Of a stretch of 64,000 nucleotides of DNA, positions 46,572-58,898 are shown in pieces. A model generated the notes under the pieces. It searched no databases, had not been told where the DNA came from, and saw nothing but the letters and a program-made list of their open reading frames with translations. Position 1 is the stretch's first letter. Each line of letters starts with the position of its first letter. Origin of the DNA: Qipengyuania spongiae (GTDB taxonomy: Bacteria > Pseudomonadota > Alphaproteobacteria > Sphingomonadales > Sphingomonadaceae); contig NZ_CP092471.1 of assembly GCF_026168555.1 (NCBI RefSeq), positions 1,994,501-2,058,500 of the forward strand, read 5' to 3'. The position numbers were made by a program, and so were the translations under genes.

Positions 46572-47815
46572 GCCGGGGCCTTCTCCGCCTCCAGCGCGGC
46601 TTCACGATCGCGTTCGGCGCGGCTTTTCTTTTCCGCGGCGGTCTTGAGCTGGCCGCAAGCGGCGTCGATGTCGCGCCCGCGCGGCGTGCGCACCGGGGCG
46701 CTGATGCCGCCTTCGAAGACGATCTCGGAGAAACGCCGGATGCGCTCCGGACTCGAGCATTCGTAACCCGCTCCGGCCCAGGGGTTGAAGGGAATGAGAT
46801 TGACCTTGGCCGGCAGGTCGAACTGCCGGATCAGGCGGACGAGTTCGCGCGCATCCTCGTCGCTGTCGTTCTTGTCCTTGAGCATCACATATTCGAACGT
46901 GATCCGCCGGGCATTCGACGCGCCGGGGTAGTCGGCACAGGCCTGAAGCAATTCCTCGATGCCGTATTTCCTGTTGATCGGCACGATCTCGTCGCGAATA
47001 TCCTTGGTCACCGCGTGGAGCGAAACCGCGAGGTTCACGCCGATCTCCTCGCCGCAGCGGGCCATCATCGGCACCACGCCGCTGGTCGAAAGCGTAATTC
47101 GCCGCTTCGACAGGGCCAGCCCGTCGCCATCCATCACGATGCGCAGTGCGTCGCGCACATTGTCGAAATTGTAGAGCGGCTCACCCATGCCCATCATCAC
47201 GATGTTCGTGAGCAGGCGCCCGTCGGAGGTGTAGGCGCTTTCGCTTTCATCCCCCAGATCGTCCATCCGCCCTTTCGGCCATTCGCCAAGCGCGTCGCGC
47301 GCAAGCATGACCTGTCCGACGATCTCGCCCGGCGTCAGATTGCGGACAAGGCGCATCGTGCCGGTGTGGCAGAAGCGGCAATTGAGCGTGCAACCGACCT
47401 GACTCGACACGCAGAGCGTGCCGCGGTCGGCGTCGGGAATGAAGACCATCTCGAATTCGTGGCCATCGTCGGTCCGCAGCAGCCATTTGCGCGTGCCGTC
47501 CGTCGAATGCTGGGCCTCGACCACATCCGGACGCCCGATGACAAAGCGCTCGCCGAGCCAGGGCCGCATGGTCTTGGCGATATCGGTCATCGCCTCGAAA
47601 TCGGTCACGCCGCGATGATAGAGCCAGTGGAACACCTGCTTGGCCCGCAGCTTGGCCTGCTTTGCATCCAGCCCGGCATCGGCGAAGAGTGTGCGGATGC
47701 GCTCTTTCGAGAGGCCGAGAAGATCCACCCGGCCATCGGCGCGCGGCGTGATGTCGCGAGCGACAGGCACCGGGTCGATCTGCCCGGGAATGGTCATGAG
47801 GTTCGTATCGGACAT
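46568..47815 (-). CDS. rlmN: 23S rRNA/tRNA C2 adenosine methyltransferase RlmN
   Basis: 415 residues, a radical-SAM enzyme that methylates A2503 of 23S rRNA and A37 of some tRNAs. The iron-sulfur motif is CTLNCRFC (Cys142, 146, 149). Other typical segments are [34 protein letters not shown] and CGQLKT with the methyl-carrying Cys near the end. A basic Lys/Glu-rich tail of about 25 residues follows. Its stop overlaps the MOSC gene. Start at ATG 47813-47815. Confidence 0.96.
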   Translation of the reverse strand: MSDTNLMTIPGQIDPVPVARDITPRADGRVDLLGLSKERIRTLFADAGLDAKQAKLRAKQVFHWLYHRGVTDFEAMTDIAKTMRPWLGERFVIGRPDVVEAQHSTDGTRKWLLRTDDGHEFEMVFIPDADRGTLCVSSQVGCTLNCRFCHTGTMRLVRNLTPGEIVGQVMLARDALGEWPKGRMDDLGDESESAYTSDGRLLTNIVMMGMGEPLYNFDNVRDALRIVMDGDGLALSKRRITLSTSGVVPMMARCGEEIGVNLAVSLHAVTKDIRDEIVPINRKYGIEELLQACADYPGASNARRITFEYVMLKDKNDSDEDARELVRLIRQFDLPAKVNLIPFNPWAGAGYECSSPERIRRFSEIVFEGGISAPVRTPRGRDIDAACGQLKTAAEKKSRAERDREAALEAEKAPA

Positions 47816-48060
47816 GGGAGCCCCGTATATAGATGCGAAGGGGCGGAAATGGAAGCGAGGCGGACCGGGCGTTCGCCAGGCGCGGGTTCCGGTTCGCCAC
47901 CGTCACTTCGTCGATACGCTCGCACATTCCGCCGCTAATATTGTTTCAAAAATGCAACACTTTCTTGTTGTGTCACGTTAATGAAACTCCGCATAATTCG
48001 CGCCGTTGGGGGATTACGCGCCGCGTGCTGCGTGGCGTCGAAAACATACGGAGTACTACA

Positions 48061-48723
48061 ATGAAGAAGCTTACAGCCCTCATGCTTGCCGGTTCGGTTG
48101 CAGCCATCGCCGCCCCGGCAATGGCGCAGGAAGCGAACACTTTCACCGGCCTGCGCGGCCAGATCGTCGGCGGCTATGACGATGTCACCGCTGGCAGCAG
48201 CGTCGATGACGACGGCAACGACAACAACGACCAGTCGATCGAAGGCTTCGCCTACGGCGCGGCGGTCGGTTACGACTTCGACTTCGGCGGTGCGGTGATC
48301 GGTGCGGAAGCCGAATACACGGATTCGACGGCGAAGACCGACTTCAATGACGGCGACTTCGAAGGCTTCGGCTTCGGCAATGTCGACGCCGGCCGTGACC
48401 TCTATTTCGGCGTCCGCGCCGGTGCCAAGGTCGCTCCCGACGTGCTGGCCTATGCCAAGGGCGGTTACACCAACGCGAAGCTGAACGTGCTTGCCAATGA
48501 CGGCACGACCGAGTTCGACGAGGACTTCGACCTCGACGGCTACCGTATCGGCGCCGGTGTCGAATACGCGATGAACACCAACACGTTCATCAATGTCGAG
48601 TACCGTTATTCGAACTACAGCCGCGCCGAAGTCGACTTCAACGATTCGCTGCCGAATTCGGATCGCTTCGATGTCGACCTCGACCGTCACCAGATCATGG
48701 CGGGCGTCGGCGTCCGCTTCTGA
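48061..48723 (+). CDS. Outer-membrane beta-barrel protein (porin-family/OmpA-N-like)
   Basis: 220 residues. A signal peptide (MKKLTALMLAGSVAAIAAPA, then MAQ) is followed by alternating amphipathic strands such as GLRGQIVGGYDD and YFGVRAGAKVAPDVLAYAKG, and ending YAMNTNTFINVEYRYSN, then HQIMAGVGVRF with terminal Phe. This is the OMP_b-brl family with 8 predicted strands. Very acidic surface loops (DDDGNDNNDQ). A terminator follows. ATG 48061 was chosen over a much longer upstream frame because it starts the signal peptide. Confidence 0.87.
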   Translation: MKKLTALMLAGSVAAIAAPAMAQEANTFTGLRGQIVGGYDDVTAGSSVDDDGNDNNDQSIEGFAYGAAVGYDFDFGGAVIGAEAEYTDSTAKTDFNDGDFEGFGFGNVDAGRDLYFGVRAGAKVAPDVLAYAKGGYTNAKLNVLANDGTTEFDEDFDLDGYRIGAGVEYAMNTNTFINVEYRYSNYSRAEVDFNDSLPNSDRFDVDLDRHQIMAGVGVRF

Positions 48724-48746
48724 TCCCTGACGATCTGAAATGAACG

Positions 48747-48782
48747 AGGGCCGGGGCGCGGGATGCGCTTCCGGCCCTTTTT
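48747..48782 (+). terminator. Intrinsic terminator of the outer-membrane protein gene
   Basis: AGGGCCGG at 48747-48754 pairs with CCGGCCCT at 48771-48778, followed by TTTTT through 48782. It lies 24 bases after the stop codon and 8 bases before the end of the convergent gene. Confidence 0.85.
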
Positions 48783-48789
48783 CTTTCGG

Positions 48790-49281
48790 TTATCGCCGCG
48801 CGCAGCCGAGAGTGGCCGCGTCCATCGCACTGGCGGCGCCGGCAAGCGGGTAGGTGTCGGAGAGGCGACGCCCGCCGGTCGTGATGCCGCGCACTGTCAT
48901 GCGCGGTGCCGATCGCATCGCGGCGACGATCGCGGCGTCCATCGCCCGGTCGCGTGCCCAGCCATCCGTCCCGTTGCCAGTCAGGCGGAAGGTCTCCCGG
49001 CCGATGACGAGATTGATCGCGGAGCCTCGACGCAGTTCGCGGGAAAAGCGGAAATGTACCTGGCCGCGGACATCGCGCCGGGGCCAGGTGGCGATGGTGG
49101 CGAAGGGCTGGGTCTCGCTTGCCCGCCCGTTCTTCTCGGCCATGGCGATGGCATAACACCGCGGCGCGGAAGGATCGCGGAACGCCCCCCAGCTCTCGAA
49201 CACGCCGAGGCTGTCCTTCGCTGCAAGAGGTGCCGCCAGTATCAGGGGCAGGAGAAGGGTGAGAAATGCGCGCCTAGGCAT
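48790..49281 (-). CDS. Exported protein, invasion-associated locus B-like
   Basis: 163 residues. The signal peptide (about 1-21) ends PLAA. The mature part starts KDSLGVFESWGAFRDPSAPR and has a Cys pair (RCYAIAM and TLGCARR), an acidic and beta-rich type resembling the IalB family of alphaproteobacteria. It is likely periplasmic; role unknown. Its ATG overlaps the greB stop by eight bases. Confidence 0.6.
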   Translation of the reverse strand: MPRRAFLTLLLPLILAAPLAAKDSLGVFESWGAFRDPSAPRCYAIAMAEKNGRASETQPFATIATWPRRDVRGQVHFRFSRELRRGSAINLVIGRETFRLTGNGTDGWARDRAMDAAIVAAMRSAPRMTVRGITTGGRRLSDTYPLAGAASAMDAATLGCARR

Positions 49282-49765
49282 AGTCGATCGCGATCACTTC
49301 CCATTCCTTTTCACCGCCGGGCAGGCGCACGATGCGGCAATCGCCGATCTCCGCGCCCCGCAAGGCACGGGCGAGGGGGCTGGTCCAACCGATCAGCCCC
49401 TGGCCGGCGTCCTGCTCGTCGTCGCCCACGATGGTGACGATCCGCTGCTCGTCCTCCTCGTCGGCCAGCGTGACGCGGGCGCCGAAGAAAACGCGCGAAA
49501 GGTCGCGCTGCTCGCCGGGATCGACTACGCGGGCGGATTTCATCCGACGCGAAAGGTGACCGAGTTCGCGGTCGATCTCGCGCATTCGCTTGCGTCCGTA
49601 GAGGTAGTCGCCGTTCTCGCTGCGGTCGCCATTGCCCGCCGCCCAGTTGACGATTTCGGCGATCTCGGGCCGTTCGGTGCCGAGCAGATGGTCATACCGC
49701 GCCTTGAGCGCGGCGTATCCGCGCGGCGTGATCGGATTGGTGCGGTCGGGAGAGGAGGCAGTCAT
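49274..49765 (-). CDS. greB: Transcript cleavage factor GreB
   Basis: 163 residues. The N-terminal coiled coil carries the GreB-type segment NGDRSENGDYLYGRKRMREI, whose acidic tip acts in the RNA polymerase secondary channel. The C-terminal FKBP-like domain includes ADEEDEQRIVTIVGDDEQ and SPLARALRGAEIGD. It rescues backtracked polymerase. The DYLYGRKRMREIDRELGHLS pattern fits GreB better than GreA. The downstream IalB-like gene overlaps its end. Confidence 0.9.
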   Translation of the reverse strand: MTASSPDRTNPITPRGYAALKARYDHLLGTERPEIAEIVNWAAGNGDRSENGDYLYGRKRMREIDRELGHLSRRMKSARVVDPGEQRDLSRVFFGARVTLADEEDEQRIVTIVGDDEQDAGQGLIGWTSPLARALRGAEIGDCRIVRLPGGEKEWEVIAIDYA

Positions 49766-49798
49766 CGCCTCTCCCTACCCTCCGCTCTCTAGGAAAGT

Positions 49799-51757
<1,959 letters not shown>

Positions 51758-51850
51758 TATGCCAAGCGGCTCCTTATCAGGCGCTGAATGATGGCCTCCG
51801 CGACCGCGGGGCTGCTTGAACGTTCATCCTCGAACCCAGGACCAAAGTAA

Positions 51851-52732
51851 ATGTTCTCAGGCTCCATTCCCGCTCTGGCGACTCCCTTTCGCGACGGTGC
51901 GTTCGACGAGGCGGCCTTTCGCAAGCTCGTCGACTGGCAGATCGAGAACGGCAGCAGCGGACTGGTCCCCTGCGGCACGACGGGCGAAGCCTCCACGCTT
52001 TCGAATGCCGAACATCACCGGGTGATCGAGGTCTGTGTCGAACAGGCCGCCGGACGGGTCCCGGTGATCGCCGGTTGCGGCAGCAACGACACGCGCAACG
52101 CGCTCCTCCACATGCAGTTCGCCAAGAAGGCGGGAGCGGCGGCGGGCCTGTGCGTCGCGCCCTATTACAACCGGCCCCGGCAGAACGGCCTGATCGCCCA
52201 TTTCAGCTATCTGGCAGAAAACAGCGACCTGCCGATCGTGCTCTACAACGTGCCCAGCCGCACGGTGACCGATATCGAGGACGAGACGGTGGTCGAGCTG
52301 GTAAAGTCCTATCCGGACCGCATCGTGGCCATCAAGGATGCGAGCGGAGACCTGTCGCGCGTGGCCGATCACCGCATGGGCCTCGACCATAATTTCTGCC
52401 AGCTTTCGGGCAATGACGAGCTCTGGCTGCCGCACTCGGCGGCGGGCGGCGCGGGCTGTATCTCGGTCACGGCCAATGTCGCGCCGGCCCTGTGCGCCGA
52501 ATTCCACGAGGCGATCGCGGCCAACGATCTGGCCAAGGCGCGCAAACTGAATGACCGTCTGTTCCCGCTGCACTACGCCATGTTCTCCGATGCCAGTCCG
52601 GCGCCCGTCAAATATGCGCTCAGCCGAGTGCATGACTGGTTTTCGGACGAGGTCCGCCTGCCGCTGTGCAGCGCGAGCGAGGCCAGCCGCCAGGCGGTGG
52701 ACGAGGCGCTGCAGATCGCGGGCCTGCTCTAG
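51851..52732 (+). CDS. dapA: 4-hydroxy-tetrahydrodipicolinate synthase
   Basis: 293 residues, a TIM-barrel aldolase that condenses pyruvate and aspartate semialdehyde for lysine and diaminopimelate synthesis. The Schiff-base Lys162 is in VAIKDASGD and the catalytic Tyr132 is in LYNVPSRT; GTTGEASTL is the phosphate/substrate loop. It feeds the peptidoglycan precursor pathway next to slt, with which it is divergent. Its end overlaps the convergent AstE-like gene by four bases. Confidence 0.95.
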   Translation: MFSGSIPALATPFRDGAFDEAAFRKLVDWQIENGSSGLVPCGTTGEASTLSNAEHHRVIEVCVEQAAGRVPVIAGCGSNDTRNALLHMQFAKKAGAAAGLCVAPYYNRPRQNGLIAHFSYLAENSDLPIVLYNVPSRTVTDIEDETVVELVKSYPDRIVAIKDASGDLSRVADHRMGLDHNFCQLSGNDELWLPHSAAGGAGCISVTANVAPALCAEFHEAIAANDLAKARKLNDRLFPLHYAMFSDASPAPVKYALSRVHDWFSDEVRLPLCSASEASRQAVDEALQIAGLL

Positions 52733-53835
52733 AGCACTTCGTCTTCGTCGAGTTGAGGAGCGGCGGGGAAGGGCGGTGCGCTGATCGCCATCGCTTCGGC
52801 GATCGAACTGGCGTTCTCACCGATGTGATCCATCGCGCCGACTTCGGCGATGTGGAACATGGCGTCTCCCTGGTTAACAACGGGCAGGGTGGCGTGGCCG
52901 ATGATGACGCCCTCGACCGGACTTTCCACTGCGATGCTGCCTTCCCCGAACAGCCCACCGACCATTGCCAGCAGCGTGCCCTTGCGCACGATGTCGCCCG
53001 ACTTGCGTGAGCGGCGCGAGACCCCGCCGCGCGGGGCCCGGACCCAGGTCGAACGGTTGGAGCGCATCGGCACGGTCGGGTTCTCCAGGCCGTCGTTGGC
53101 CTCGATCATTCCAATATGGGCGAGCACGCGGAGCACCCCCGAAGATCCCGTCTCGATCGCATAGCGATCGAACCTCAAAGCCTCCCCTGCCTCCAGGAGC
53201 AGCATCTCCACGCCGCGTTCCGCAGCGAGCGCGCGCAGCGACCCTTCGCGTAACGGGCTTTCCACGATGATCGGGGCGCTGAATGCCATCGCCAGTTCGA
53301 GCAGATTGGGACTACCGGCGGCGATGCGGATCTGCGGCAGGTTGTAGCGGTGGACGGCGGCCGTATGCATGTCGATTCCAAGCGAACACCGTTCGATCAC
53401 GTGATGGAGAAAACAGTGCGCCAGCTGCGATGCGAGGCTGCCATGCTCGTGTCCGGGAAAGCTGCGGTTGAGATCGCGCCGGTCGGGCAGGTAGCGGCTG
53501 TGCGAGGCGAAACCGTAGATATTCACGGCCGGGACGAGGATCAGCGTGCCCGCCATGTGCTCTGGCTGAAGATGGTCGAGCAAACGCTGGATGATTGCGG
53601 TGCCGACGATCTCATCGCCATGTATCGCGGCACTGACGAAGACGCTCGGCCCCGGCTTCGCACCGTGAAGAACCTTCACCGCGAGCGAGGCTTCCAGTCC
53701 GGTGACCTGCTGGCTGACCGGGATCTTGAACATGACCGCGCTCCCGGGGGGGATGCTCTGGTCGTGGATCTGGTAAGGCTCGACCTTTGGCGCAGGGGTA
53801 AGGTCGGATGTCGCGGGATTCTGGCTTTCTTCCAT
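52729..53835 (-). CDS. AstE/AspA-family zinc hydrolase with C-terminal beta domain
   Basis: 368 residues from ATG 53833-53835. The carboxypeptidase-like zinc ligands are in [12 protein letters not shown] (His and Glu) and [14 protein letters not shown] (His), with [14 protein letters not shown] as substrate-binding arginine region. This is the succinylglutamate desuccinylase/aspartoacylase family. A C-terminal beta-sandwich (about 275-355) of [19 protein letters not shown] and SPVEGVIIG resembles a biotinyl/lipoyl-like barrel found in this branch. The true acyl amino acid substrate is not known. The GTG at 53853 is an alternative start. Confidence 0.85.
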   Translation of the reverse strand: MEESQNPATSDLTPAPKVEPYQIHDQSIPPGSAVMFKIPVSQQVTGLEASLAVKVLHGAKPGPSVFVSAAIHGDEIVGTAIIQRLLDHLQPEHMAGTLILVPAVNIYGFASHSRYLPDRRDLNRSFPGHEHGSLASQLAHCFLHHVIERCSLGIDMHTAAVHRYNLPQIRIAAGSPNLLELAMAFSAPIIVESPLREGSLRALAAERGVEMLLLEAGEALRFDRYAIETGSSGVLRVLAHIGMIEANDGLENPTVPMRSNRSTWVRAPRGGVSRRSRKSGDIVRKGTLLAMVGGLFGEGSIAVESPVEGVIIGHATLPVVNQGDAMFHIAEVGAMDHIGENASSIAEAMAISAPPFPAAPQLDEDEVL

Positions 53836-53928
53836 GAGCCTGCGACTAGTCACGCTGGGCGGCCGACACGCAAGCGAAATCGCGACCCTTGGCGTTTGGC
53901 GTGCAAGTGTCTATCTGCCGCGTCGATC

Positions 53929-54411
53929 ATGGCCCGTCCCAAACCCGCAACCTTCGACAAGCAGAAAACCGTCGCCGACAACCGGCGCGTGCGGTTCGAC
54001 TATCATGTCGAAGAGACGTTCGAGGCCGGGCTTGCCTTGCAGGGAACCGAGGTGAAGTCCCTGCGCGCGGGCGAGGCGAGCATCAAGGAAAGCTATGCCG
54101 AGGTGCGCGACGGGCAGGTATGGCTGATCAACGCGAACATTCCCGAGTTCAGTCACGGTAATCGTAACAATCACGAGCCGCGCCGCCCGCGCAAGCTGCT
54201 GCTTCACACGCGCGAGATCGAGAAGTTGTTCGGCGCGGTCGAGCGCAAGGGCATGACGCTGGTGCCGCTGTCCGTCTATTTCAACGCGACCGGCCGGGCC
54301 AAGGTCGAACTCGCTCTGGCCAAGGGCAAACAGGCCCATGACAAGCGCCAGACGATCAAGGATCGCGACTGGCAGCGCGACAAGGCCCGACTGATGCGCG
54401 AGCGCGGCTGA
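53929..54411 (+). CDS. smpB: SsrA-binding protein SmpB
   Basis: 160 residues. The OB-like core has [40 protein letters not shown], and the C-terminal tail with [20 protein letters not shown]. It delivers tmRNA to stalled ribosomes. ATG 53929 ([13 protein letters not shown]) is the family start. The tmRNA gene itself was not found in the window. DUF2062 and cckA genes follow on the same strand, an order common in alphaproteobacteria. Confidence 0.95.
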   Translation: MARPKPATFDKQKTVADNRRVRFDYHVEETFEAGLALQGTEVKSLRAGEASIKESYAEVRDGQVWLINANIPEFSHGNRNNHEPRRPRKLLLHTREIEKLFGAVERKGMTLVPLSVYFNATGRAKVELALAKGKQAHDKRQTIKDRDWQRDKARLMRERG

Positions 54412-54542
54412 CTGCCCTTGCCGATCCTGCGGGGTGGCAAGCGCTCCGGCATTCACCATATGGCCTGCAATGCTATCTTCGCTCTCTCCTTCTCGACGTG
54501 CTTGCGCTCCGCATGGCGCGCGCGCATTGCCGGCCCGTGGAG

Positions 54543-55124
54543 ATGAGTGAGCGCCGTTCCTTTTCGAATCTCAGACGCAGGATGCGCGTACGCATGCCCG
54601 AGCGCGAGGAAATGGCGCGCAACAAGTACCTGAAGCCGATCGCCCACCGCTTCCTCAGTCCGGAACTCTGGCGGTTCACTCGAACCTCCGTGCCGCGCGG
54701 AGTGGGGCTCGGCCTGTTCGCCGCTTTCATCGTTCCATTGGGCCAGATATTCCTCGCGGCCTTCCTCGCTTTGCCATTGCGGGCCAATGTGCCGATCGCG
54801 GCGCTGGTCACCTTCGTCACCAATCCGCTGACCTTTCCCTTCTGGGCGGTGGTCGCGAACAAGGTCGGGCGGTTCGTGCTCAATGTCGACGCTGCGGTCA
54901 GTGTCGGCGAGCTGACAGCCAATCAGGGCCTGATCGCTCAGCTGTTCGAGACAGCGGGCGTGACCGCGCTGGGCTTCGTGGTGCTTGCGCTGGTCTCGGC
55001 GCTGCTGGGGCGTATCGTTGCAAGTTGGGTGTGGCGCTTCCTCGTCGCCCGGCGGCGAAGCCAGCGGTTGCAGGTCATGATGCGCAAACGCGCGGAATTG
55101 CATTCGGGCGGGGACGAGGCATGA
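54543..55124 (+). CDS. DUF2062-domain membrane protein
   Basis: 193 residues from ATG 54543 (MSERRSFSNL), preceded by GGAG. A basic N-terminus leads to RTSVPRGVGLGLFAAFIVPL and further hydrophobic stretches (about 60-100, 140-165), and PLTFPFWAVVANKVGRF, the DUF2062 signature. It is an inner-membrane protein of unknown role. A GTG at 54498 would add 15 residues. Its stop overlaps the cckA ATG by four bases (ATGA), so the two are coupled. Confidence 0.82.
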   Translation: MSERRSFSNLRRRMRVRMPEREEMARNKYLKPIAHRFLSPELWRFTRTSVPRGVGLGLFAAFIVPLGQIFLAAFLALPLRANVPIAALVTFVTNPLTFPFWAVVANKVGRFVLNVDAAVSVGELTANQGLIAQLFETAGVTALGFVVLALVSALLGRIVASWVWRFLVARRRSQRLQVMMRKRAELHSGGDEA

Positions 55125-57613
55125 GACTGTCCGAGTTCGGGGGAGAGGACCCCCGCGCCGTTTCCTTGCCGCCTCTGCCCCTGCTGGCCGGGCTGGTCGC
55201 GGCTGTCGTGGTCTCGATCTTTACCGTATGGCTGATCGGCGGCAGCGGCGTGGTCGCCACCTCCTATGCCGGGGGGCTAGTGGTTCTGGCGATCGGCGCT
55301 CTGGTACTCCGCCGGATGCAGAGCGGTACTGCCGGCGAACTCGTCGCTCAGCCGGACTGGACTTTAACCGCCGCAGCGATGGACCATCGCCGCAAGGGAA
55401 TTGCCATCACGGACCGGGCCAACCGCCTCACCTGTGCCAACCAGACCTATCGCGACTGGTTCGCCGAACCCGACGCGCCTGTGGACCTTCCCTTCTCCGA
55501 TCGAGGCAGGTCGGCGATCGCGCAGGCCGCTAAAGCCGCCTGGCGCGACGGACGCAGCGAGATCGAGGAACTGATCTGGGGGGAGGGCGAGCGCAAGTTC
55601 AACCTTACGGTCAAGCGGGCCGGTCGCGGCGAGGACTACCTCGTCTGGCGTTTCTCCGAGATCGTCGTCGAGCAGAGCTTCGACAGGCTCGCCGGCTGGA
55701 TGTCGGGCCCTGTTGGGAGCGTCATGTCTCGCGCCGGTGTGGAGATCGCCCTGGTCGCGCCGGACGGGATCGTGCTCGCCCATTCGCCCGGCTTGGCCGA
55801 ACGTTCGGAAGGGCGTGGCAACATCTCGCTGGCGGGCGGAGAATTCGTGCAGCTGCTGCGAACCGACGAGCGCGAACGGATATACTTTGCGCGAGAAGGC
55901 CAGCAGGGAACGCCCCAGACGCTGGTCCATATACCGCTGGAAGATCCGGGTGCCGGACCTTCGACGAACTCGGACCAGATACCTTCGGTCATGCTGCTGA
56001 TCGACAGCGCGGTTGGCCTTGGCGGAGGATGGGAATCGAGCGGCAAGACAGCCGTTCCGCAGCTCGAGGCGTTGCTTTCCGCATTGCCTCTGGGTCTCGC
56101 TCTAACCGACCGCGATGGACGCTTTCTGTTTGCCAACAAGGCCTTCCTGCGGGCAGTCGAACGCGAACAGGACGGGTTGCCGCAATATCCTTCCGATCTC
56201 GTTATCCGTGAGGACAAGGGGACCTTCGCCGACACTGTCCGCCGGTTCGCGCGCGGCGCGACGGCGAGCGGGGACATCGCCGTCCGCCTCGCCAACGATC
56301 GGGAGGAGCCGGTTTCCATTGGCCTTGCCGGCGTGCGCGGACTGGGGGATGCAGCGGTGCTGCTATCGCTTTCGGATTCGACCGAGGAGAAGCGCCTGCG
56401 CCGTCAGGTGGCGCAGGCGACCAAGATGCAGGCGGTCGGCCAGCTCGCCGGCGGCGTGGCGCATGATTTCAACAACGTGTTGACTGCGATCATCGGCTAT
56501 TGCGACCTCATGTTGCTGCGCCACACCCCCGGCGATAGTGATTACGACGACATTCAGCAAATCAAGGCAAATTCCAACCGCGCCGCTTCGCTTACGCGGC
56601 AGCTGCTCGCCTTCAGCCGGCAGCAGACGCTGCGCCCGGTCGTGCTGCAATTGCCCGATGTGGTCAGCGAGGTCAGCCAGTTGCTGAAGCGCCTGATGGG
56701 GGACAAGGTCGAATTCTCGATACGCCACGATCGGGAACTTGGTCCGGTGCGGGCCGATCCTCAGCAGCTCGAACAGGTCATCATCAATCTCGCGGTGAAC
56801 GCCCGCGATGCGATGCAGGCGCATGGAAGCCGCGCCGGAGGGGACTGGAAGGGCCGGCTCACTTTGGCGACACGGCGGGTCCTCGCGCGCGACGTGCGCA
56901 AGCTCGGCGTCGATATCATGCCCGCCGACGATTACACGGTGCTGATCGTGCAGGATACCGGCGGCGGCATTCCGGAGCAGGTGATCAACAAGATCTTCGA
57001 ACCCTTCTTCACTACCAAGGAGCAGGGGAAGGGCACGGGGCTCGGCCTTTCCACGGTCTATGGTATCGTCAAGCAGTCCAACGGGTTCATCTTCGCCGAC
57101 AACGTCACCGGATCTGACGGCCGCCCCTCGGGCGCGCGGTTCACGGTGTATCTCCCCGTTCACAAGGGCGGGGTACCCGCCGCCGCGCGAACTGAAGCGA
57201 GCGAGGAACAACGGGCGAGCGAATGGACGGGCGGCGCGAGCCTCCTGCTCGTGGAGGACGAGGACATGGTCCGTGCCGTTGCCCAGCGCGCACTGATCCG
57301 GGCAGGCTATTCGGTCACGACGGCGAGCGACGGGGAAGAGGGGCTCGCGCTCATCGCCAACGGCAAGGGCGAATTCGACCTCGTCGTCAGCGATGTGGTG
57401 ATGCCGGTGAAAGACGGGCCCGCGATGGCGCGCGACATCCGCAGGGTGAAGCCGAACCTGCCGATCCTCTTCATGTCGGGCTATGCCGAGGAACACCTGC
57501 GCAACGAGATCGACATCGAGAACATGCACTTCATTCCCAAGCCCTTCAGCGTCCAGCAGATCAACGCGAAAGTGGCCGAGGTGCTGAGCGAACAGGTCCG
57601 CGCCGAGGACTGA
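55121..57613 (+). CDS. cckA: Hybrid sensor kinase CckA
   Basis: 830 residues from ATG 55121. Two membrane helices (about 20-40 and 45-65) are followed by PAS-like domains (about 85-180 and 315-420). HisKA has phospho-His448 in AGGVAHDFNNVLTAIIGYCD, and the ATPase domain NLAVNARDA, QDTGGGIPEQ and GTGLGLSTVYGIV. The receiver domain has phospho-Asp758 in VVSDVVMPVKDG, followed by LFMSGYAEEHL. This architecture is the CckA of the CckA-ChpT-CtrA phosphorelay that controls the cell cycle and motility in alphaproteobacteria. Neither chpT nor ctrA is in the window. Confidence 0.93.
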   Translation: MRLSEFGGEDPRAVSLPPLPLLAGLVAAVVVSIFTVWLIGGSGVVATSYAGGLVVLAIGALVLRRMQSGTAGELVAQPDWTLTAAAMDHRRKGIAITDRANRLTCANQTYRDWFAEPDAPVDLPFSDRGRSAIAQAAKAAWRDGRSEIEELIWGEGERKFNLTVKRAGRGEDYLVWRFSEIVVEQSFDRLAGWMSGPVGSVMSRAGVEIALVAPDGIVLAHSPGLAERSEGRGNISLAGGEFVQLLRTDERERIYFAREGQQGTPQTLVHIPLEDPGAGPSTNSDQIPSVMLLIDSAVGLGGGWESSGKTAVPQLEALLSALPLGLALTDRDGRFLFANKAFLRAVEREQDGLPQYPSDLVIREDKGTFADTVRRFARGATASGDIAVRLANDREEPVSIGLAGVRGLGDAAVLLSLSDSTEEKRLRRQVAQATKMQAVGQLAGGVAHDFNNVLTAIIGYCDLMLLRHTPGDSDYDDIQQIKANSNRAASLTRQLLAFSRQQTLRPVVLQLPDVVSEVSQLLKRLMGDKVEFSIRHDRELGPVRADPQQLEQVIINLAVNARDAMQAHGSRAGGDWKGRLTLATRRVLARDVRKLGVDIMPADDYTVLIVQDTGGGIPEQVINKIFEPFFTTKEQGKGTGLGLSTVYGIVKQSNGFIFADNVTGSDGRPSGARFTVYLPVHKGGVPAAARTEASEEQRASEWTGGASLLLVEDEDMVRAVAQRALIRAGYSVTTASDGEEGLALIANGKGEFDLVVSDVVMPVKDGPAMARDIRRVKPNLPILFMSGYAEEHLRNEIDIENMHFIPKPFSVQQINAKVAEVLSEQVRAED

Positions 57614-57647
57614 CGGCACGTCCGTGCAGGACTGGCTGAAAAAATTT

Positions 57648-57671
57648 GTTCCGCTCTTGTTCTCTAAGAAC
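57648..57671 (+). promoter_or_regulatory. LexA operator upstream of recA
   Basis: GTTC at 57648-57651, seven bases, and GTTC at 57659-57662 match the alphaproteobacterial SOS box GTTC-N7-GTTC. The second half also starts a palindrome GTTCT-CTA-AGAAC at 57659-57671. It lies about 80-95 bases before the recA start. recA should be induced by DNA damage. Confidence 0.85.
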
Positions 57672-57741
57672 AAAGGTAGTACATGGTTCCTATCGTTGAA
57701 GAGTCGAGCCCGGCTCTGGTCATTCGGTAGAGGAGCATGCA

Positions 57742-58800
57742 ATGGCGGCCAATCTCAAGCTCGTGGACAAGGAAAACGACGTGGACCGTCAGAAGGCACT
57801 CGACGCAGCGCTCGCCCAGATAGACCGCGCTTTCGGCAAGGGTTCGGCGATGAAGCTGGGCCAGAAGGAAGCGATGAATGTCGAATCGATCTCGACCGGA
57901 TCGCTCGGCCTCGACATCGCGCTGGGCATCGGCGGCCTGCCTAAGGGTCGCGTGATCGAAGTCTATGGCCCTGAAAGCTCGGGCAAGACCACGCTTGCGC
58001 TGCATGTCATCGCTGAAGCGCAGAAGGCGGGGGGCACTGCGGCCTTCGTCGATGCTGAACACGCGCTCGATCCGGTCTATGCCCGCAAGCTAGGCGTCGA
58101 TATCGACGAGCTGATCGTCTCGCAGCCGGACACCGGCGAACAGGCGCTCGAGATCACCGACACGCTGGTGCGCTCCAACGCGATCGACGTGCTGGTGGTC
58201 GACTCGGTCGCCGCGCTGGTTCCTCGCGCCGAGATCGAAGGCGAGATGGGCGACAGCCATGTCGGTCTTCAGGCCCGCCTGATGAGTCAGTCGCTGCGCA
58301 AGCTCACCGGATCGATCAACCGTTCGAAGTGCATGGTGATCTTCATCAACCAGCTGCGCATGAAGATCGGCGTGATGTACGGTAATCCCGAGACCACGAC
58401 CGGCGGCAACGCGCTCAAGTTCTATGCTTCGGTCCGCCTCGACATCCGTCGCACCGGCCAGATCAAGGACCGCGACGAGGTGATCGGCAACGCGACCCGC
58501 GTGAAAGTGGTCAAGAACAAGGTCGCCCCGCCGTTCAAGCAGGTCGAGTTCGACATCATGTATGGCGAGGGCATCTCCAAGATCGGCGAGATTCTTGATC
58601 TCGGCGTGAAGGCGGGCGTGGTCGAGAAGTCGGGCTCGTGGTTCAGCTACGACAGCATCCGCATCGGGCAGGGCCGGGAGAACGCCAAGACCTTCCTCAA
58701 AGAGAACTCTGAAGTTTGCGACCGTCTGGAAGCTGCGATCCGCGGCCGGACCGACGAGGTCGCCGAGGAGATGATGACCGGTCCGGACGCGGACGACTGA
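57742..58800 (+). CDS. recA: RecA recombinase
   Basis: 352 residues. Walker A is GPESSGKTT (76-84) and the L2 region has [20 protein letters not shown]. The fold for ssDNA binding and homologous pairing is complete, with the acidic C-terminal tail [11 protein letters not shown]. It also triggers LexA self-cleavage. ATG 57742 follows GAGGAG. A LexA operator lies upstream and a strong terminator downstream, so it is a single-gene transcript. Confidence 0.98.
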   Translation: MAANLKLVDKENDVDRQKALDAALAQIDRAFGKGSAMKLGQKEAMNVESISTGSLGLDIALGIGGLPKGRVIEVYGPESSGKTTLALHVIAEAQKAGGTAAFVDAEHALDPVYARKLGVDIDELIVSQPDTGEQALEITDTLVRSNAIDVLVVDSVAALVPRAEIEGEMGDSHVGLQARLMSQSLRKLTGSINRSKCMVIFINQLRMKIGVMYGNPETTTGGNALKFYASVRLDIRRTGQIKDRDEVIGNATRVKVVKNKVAPPFKQVEFDIMYGEGISKIGEILDLGVKAGVVEKSGSWFSYDSIRIGQGRENAKTFLKENSEVCDRLEAAIRGRTDEVAEEMMTGPDADD

Positions 58801-58898
58801 TCGGATCTTCTCAAGCGGGAGCGCTGGCCGGCATCTTCCCCGCCGGTCGGCCAGGGTAGCCCCTGTCCCCACCGAGGCTACCGCTCCCGGACGCAAGG

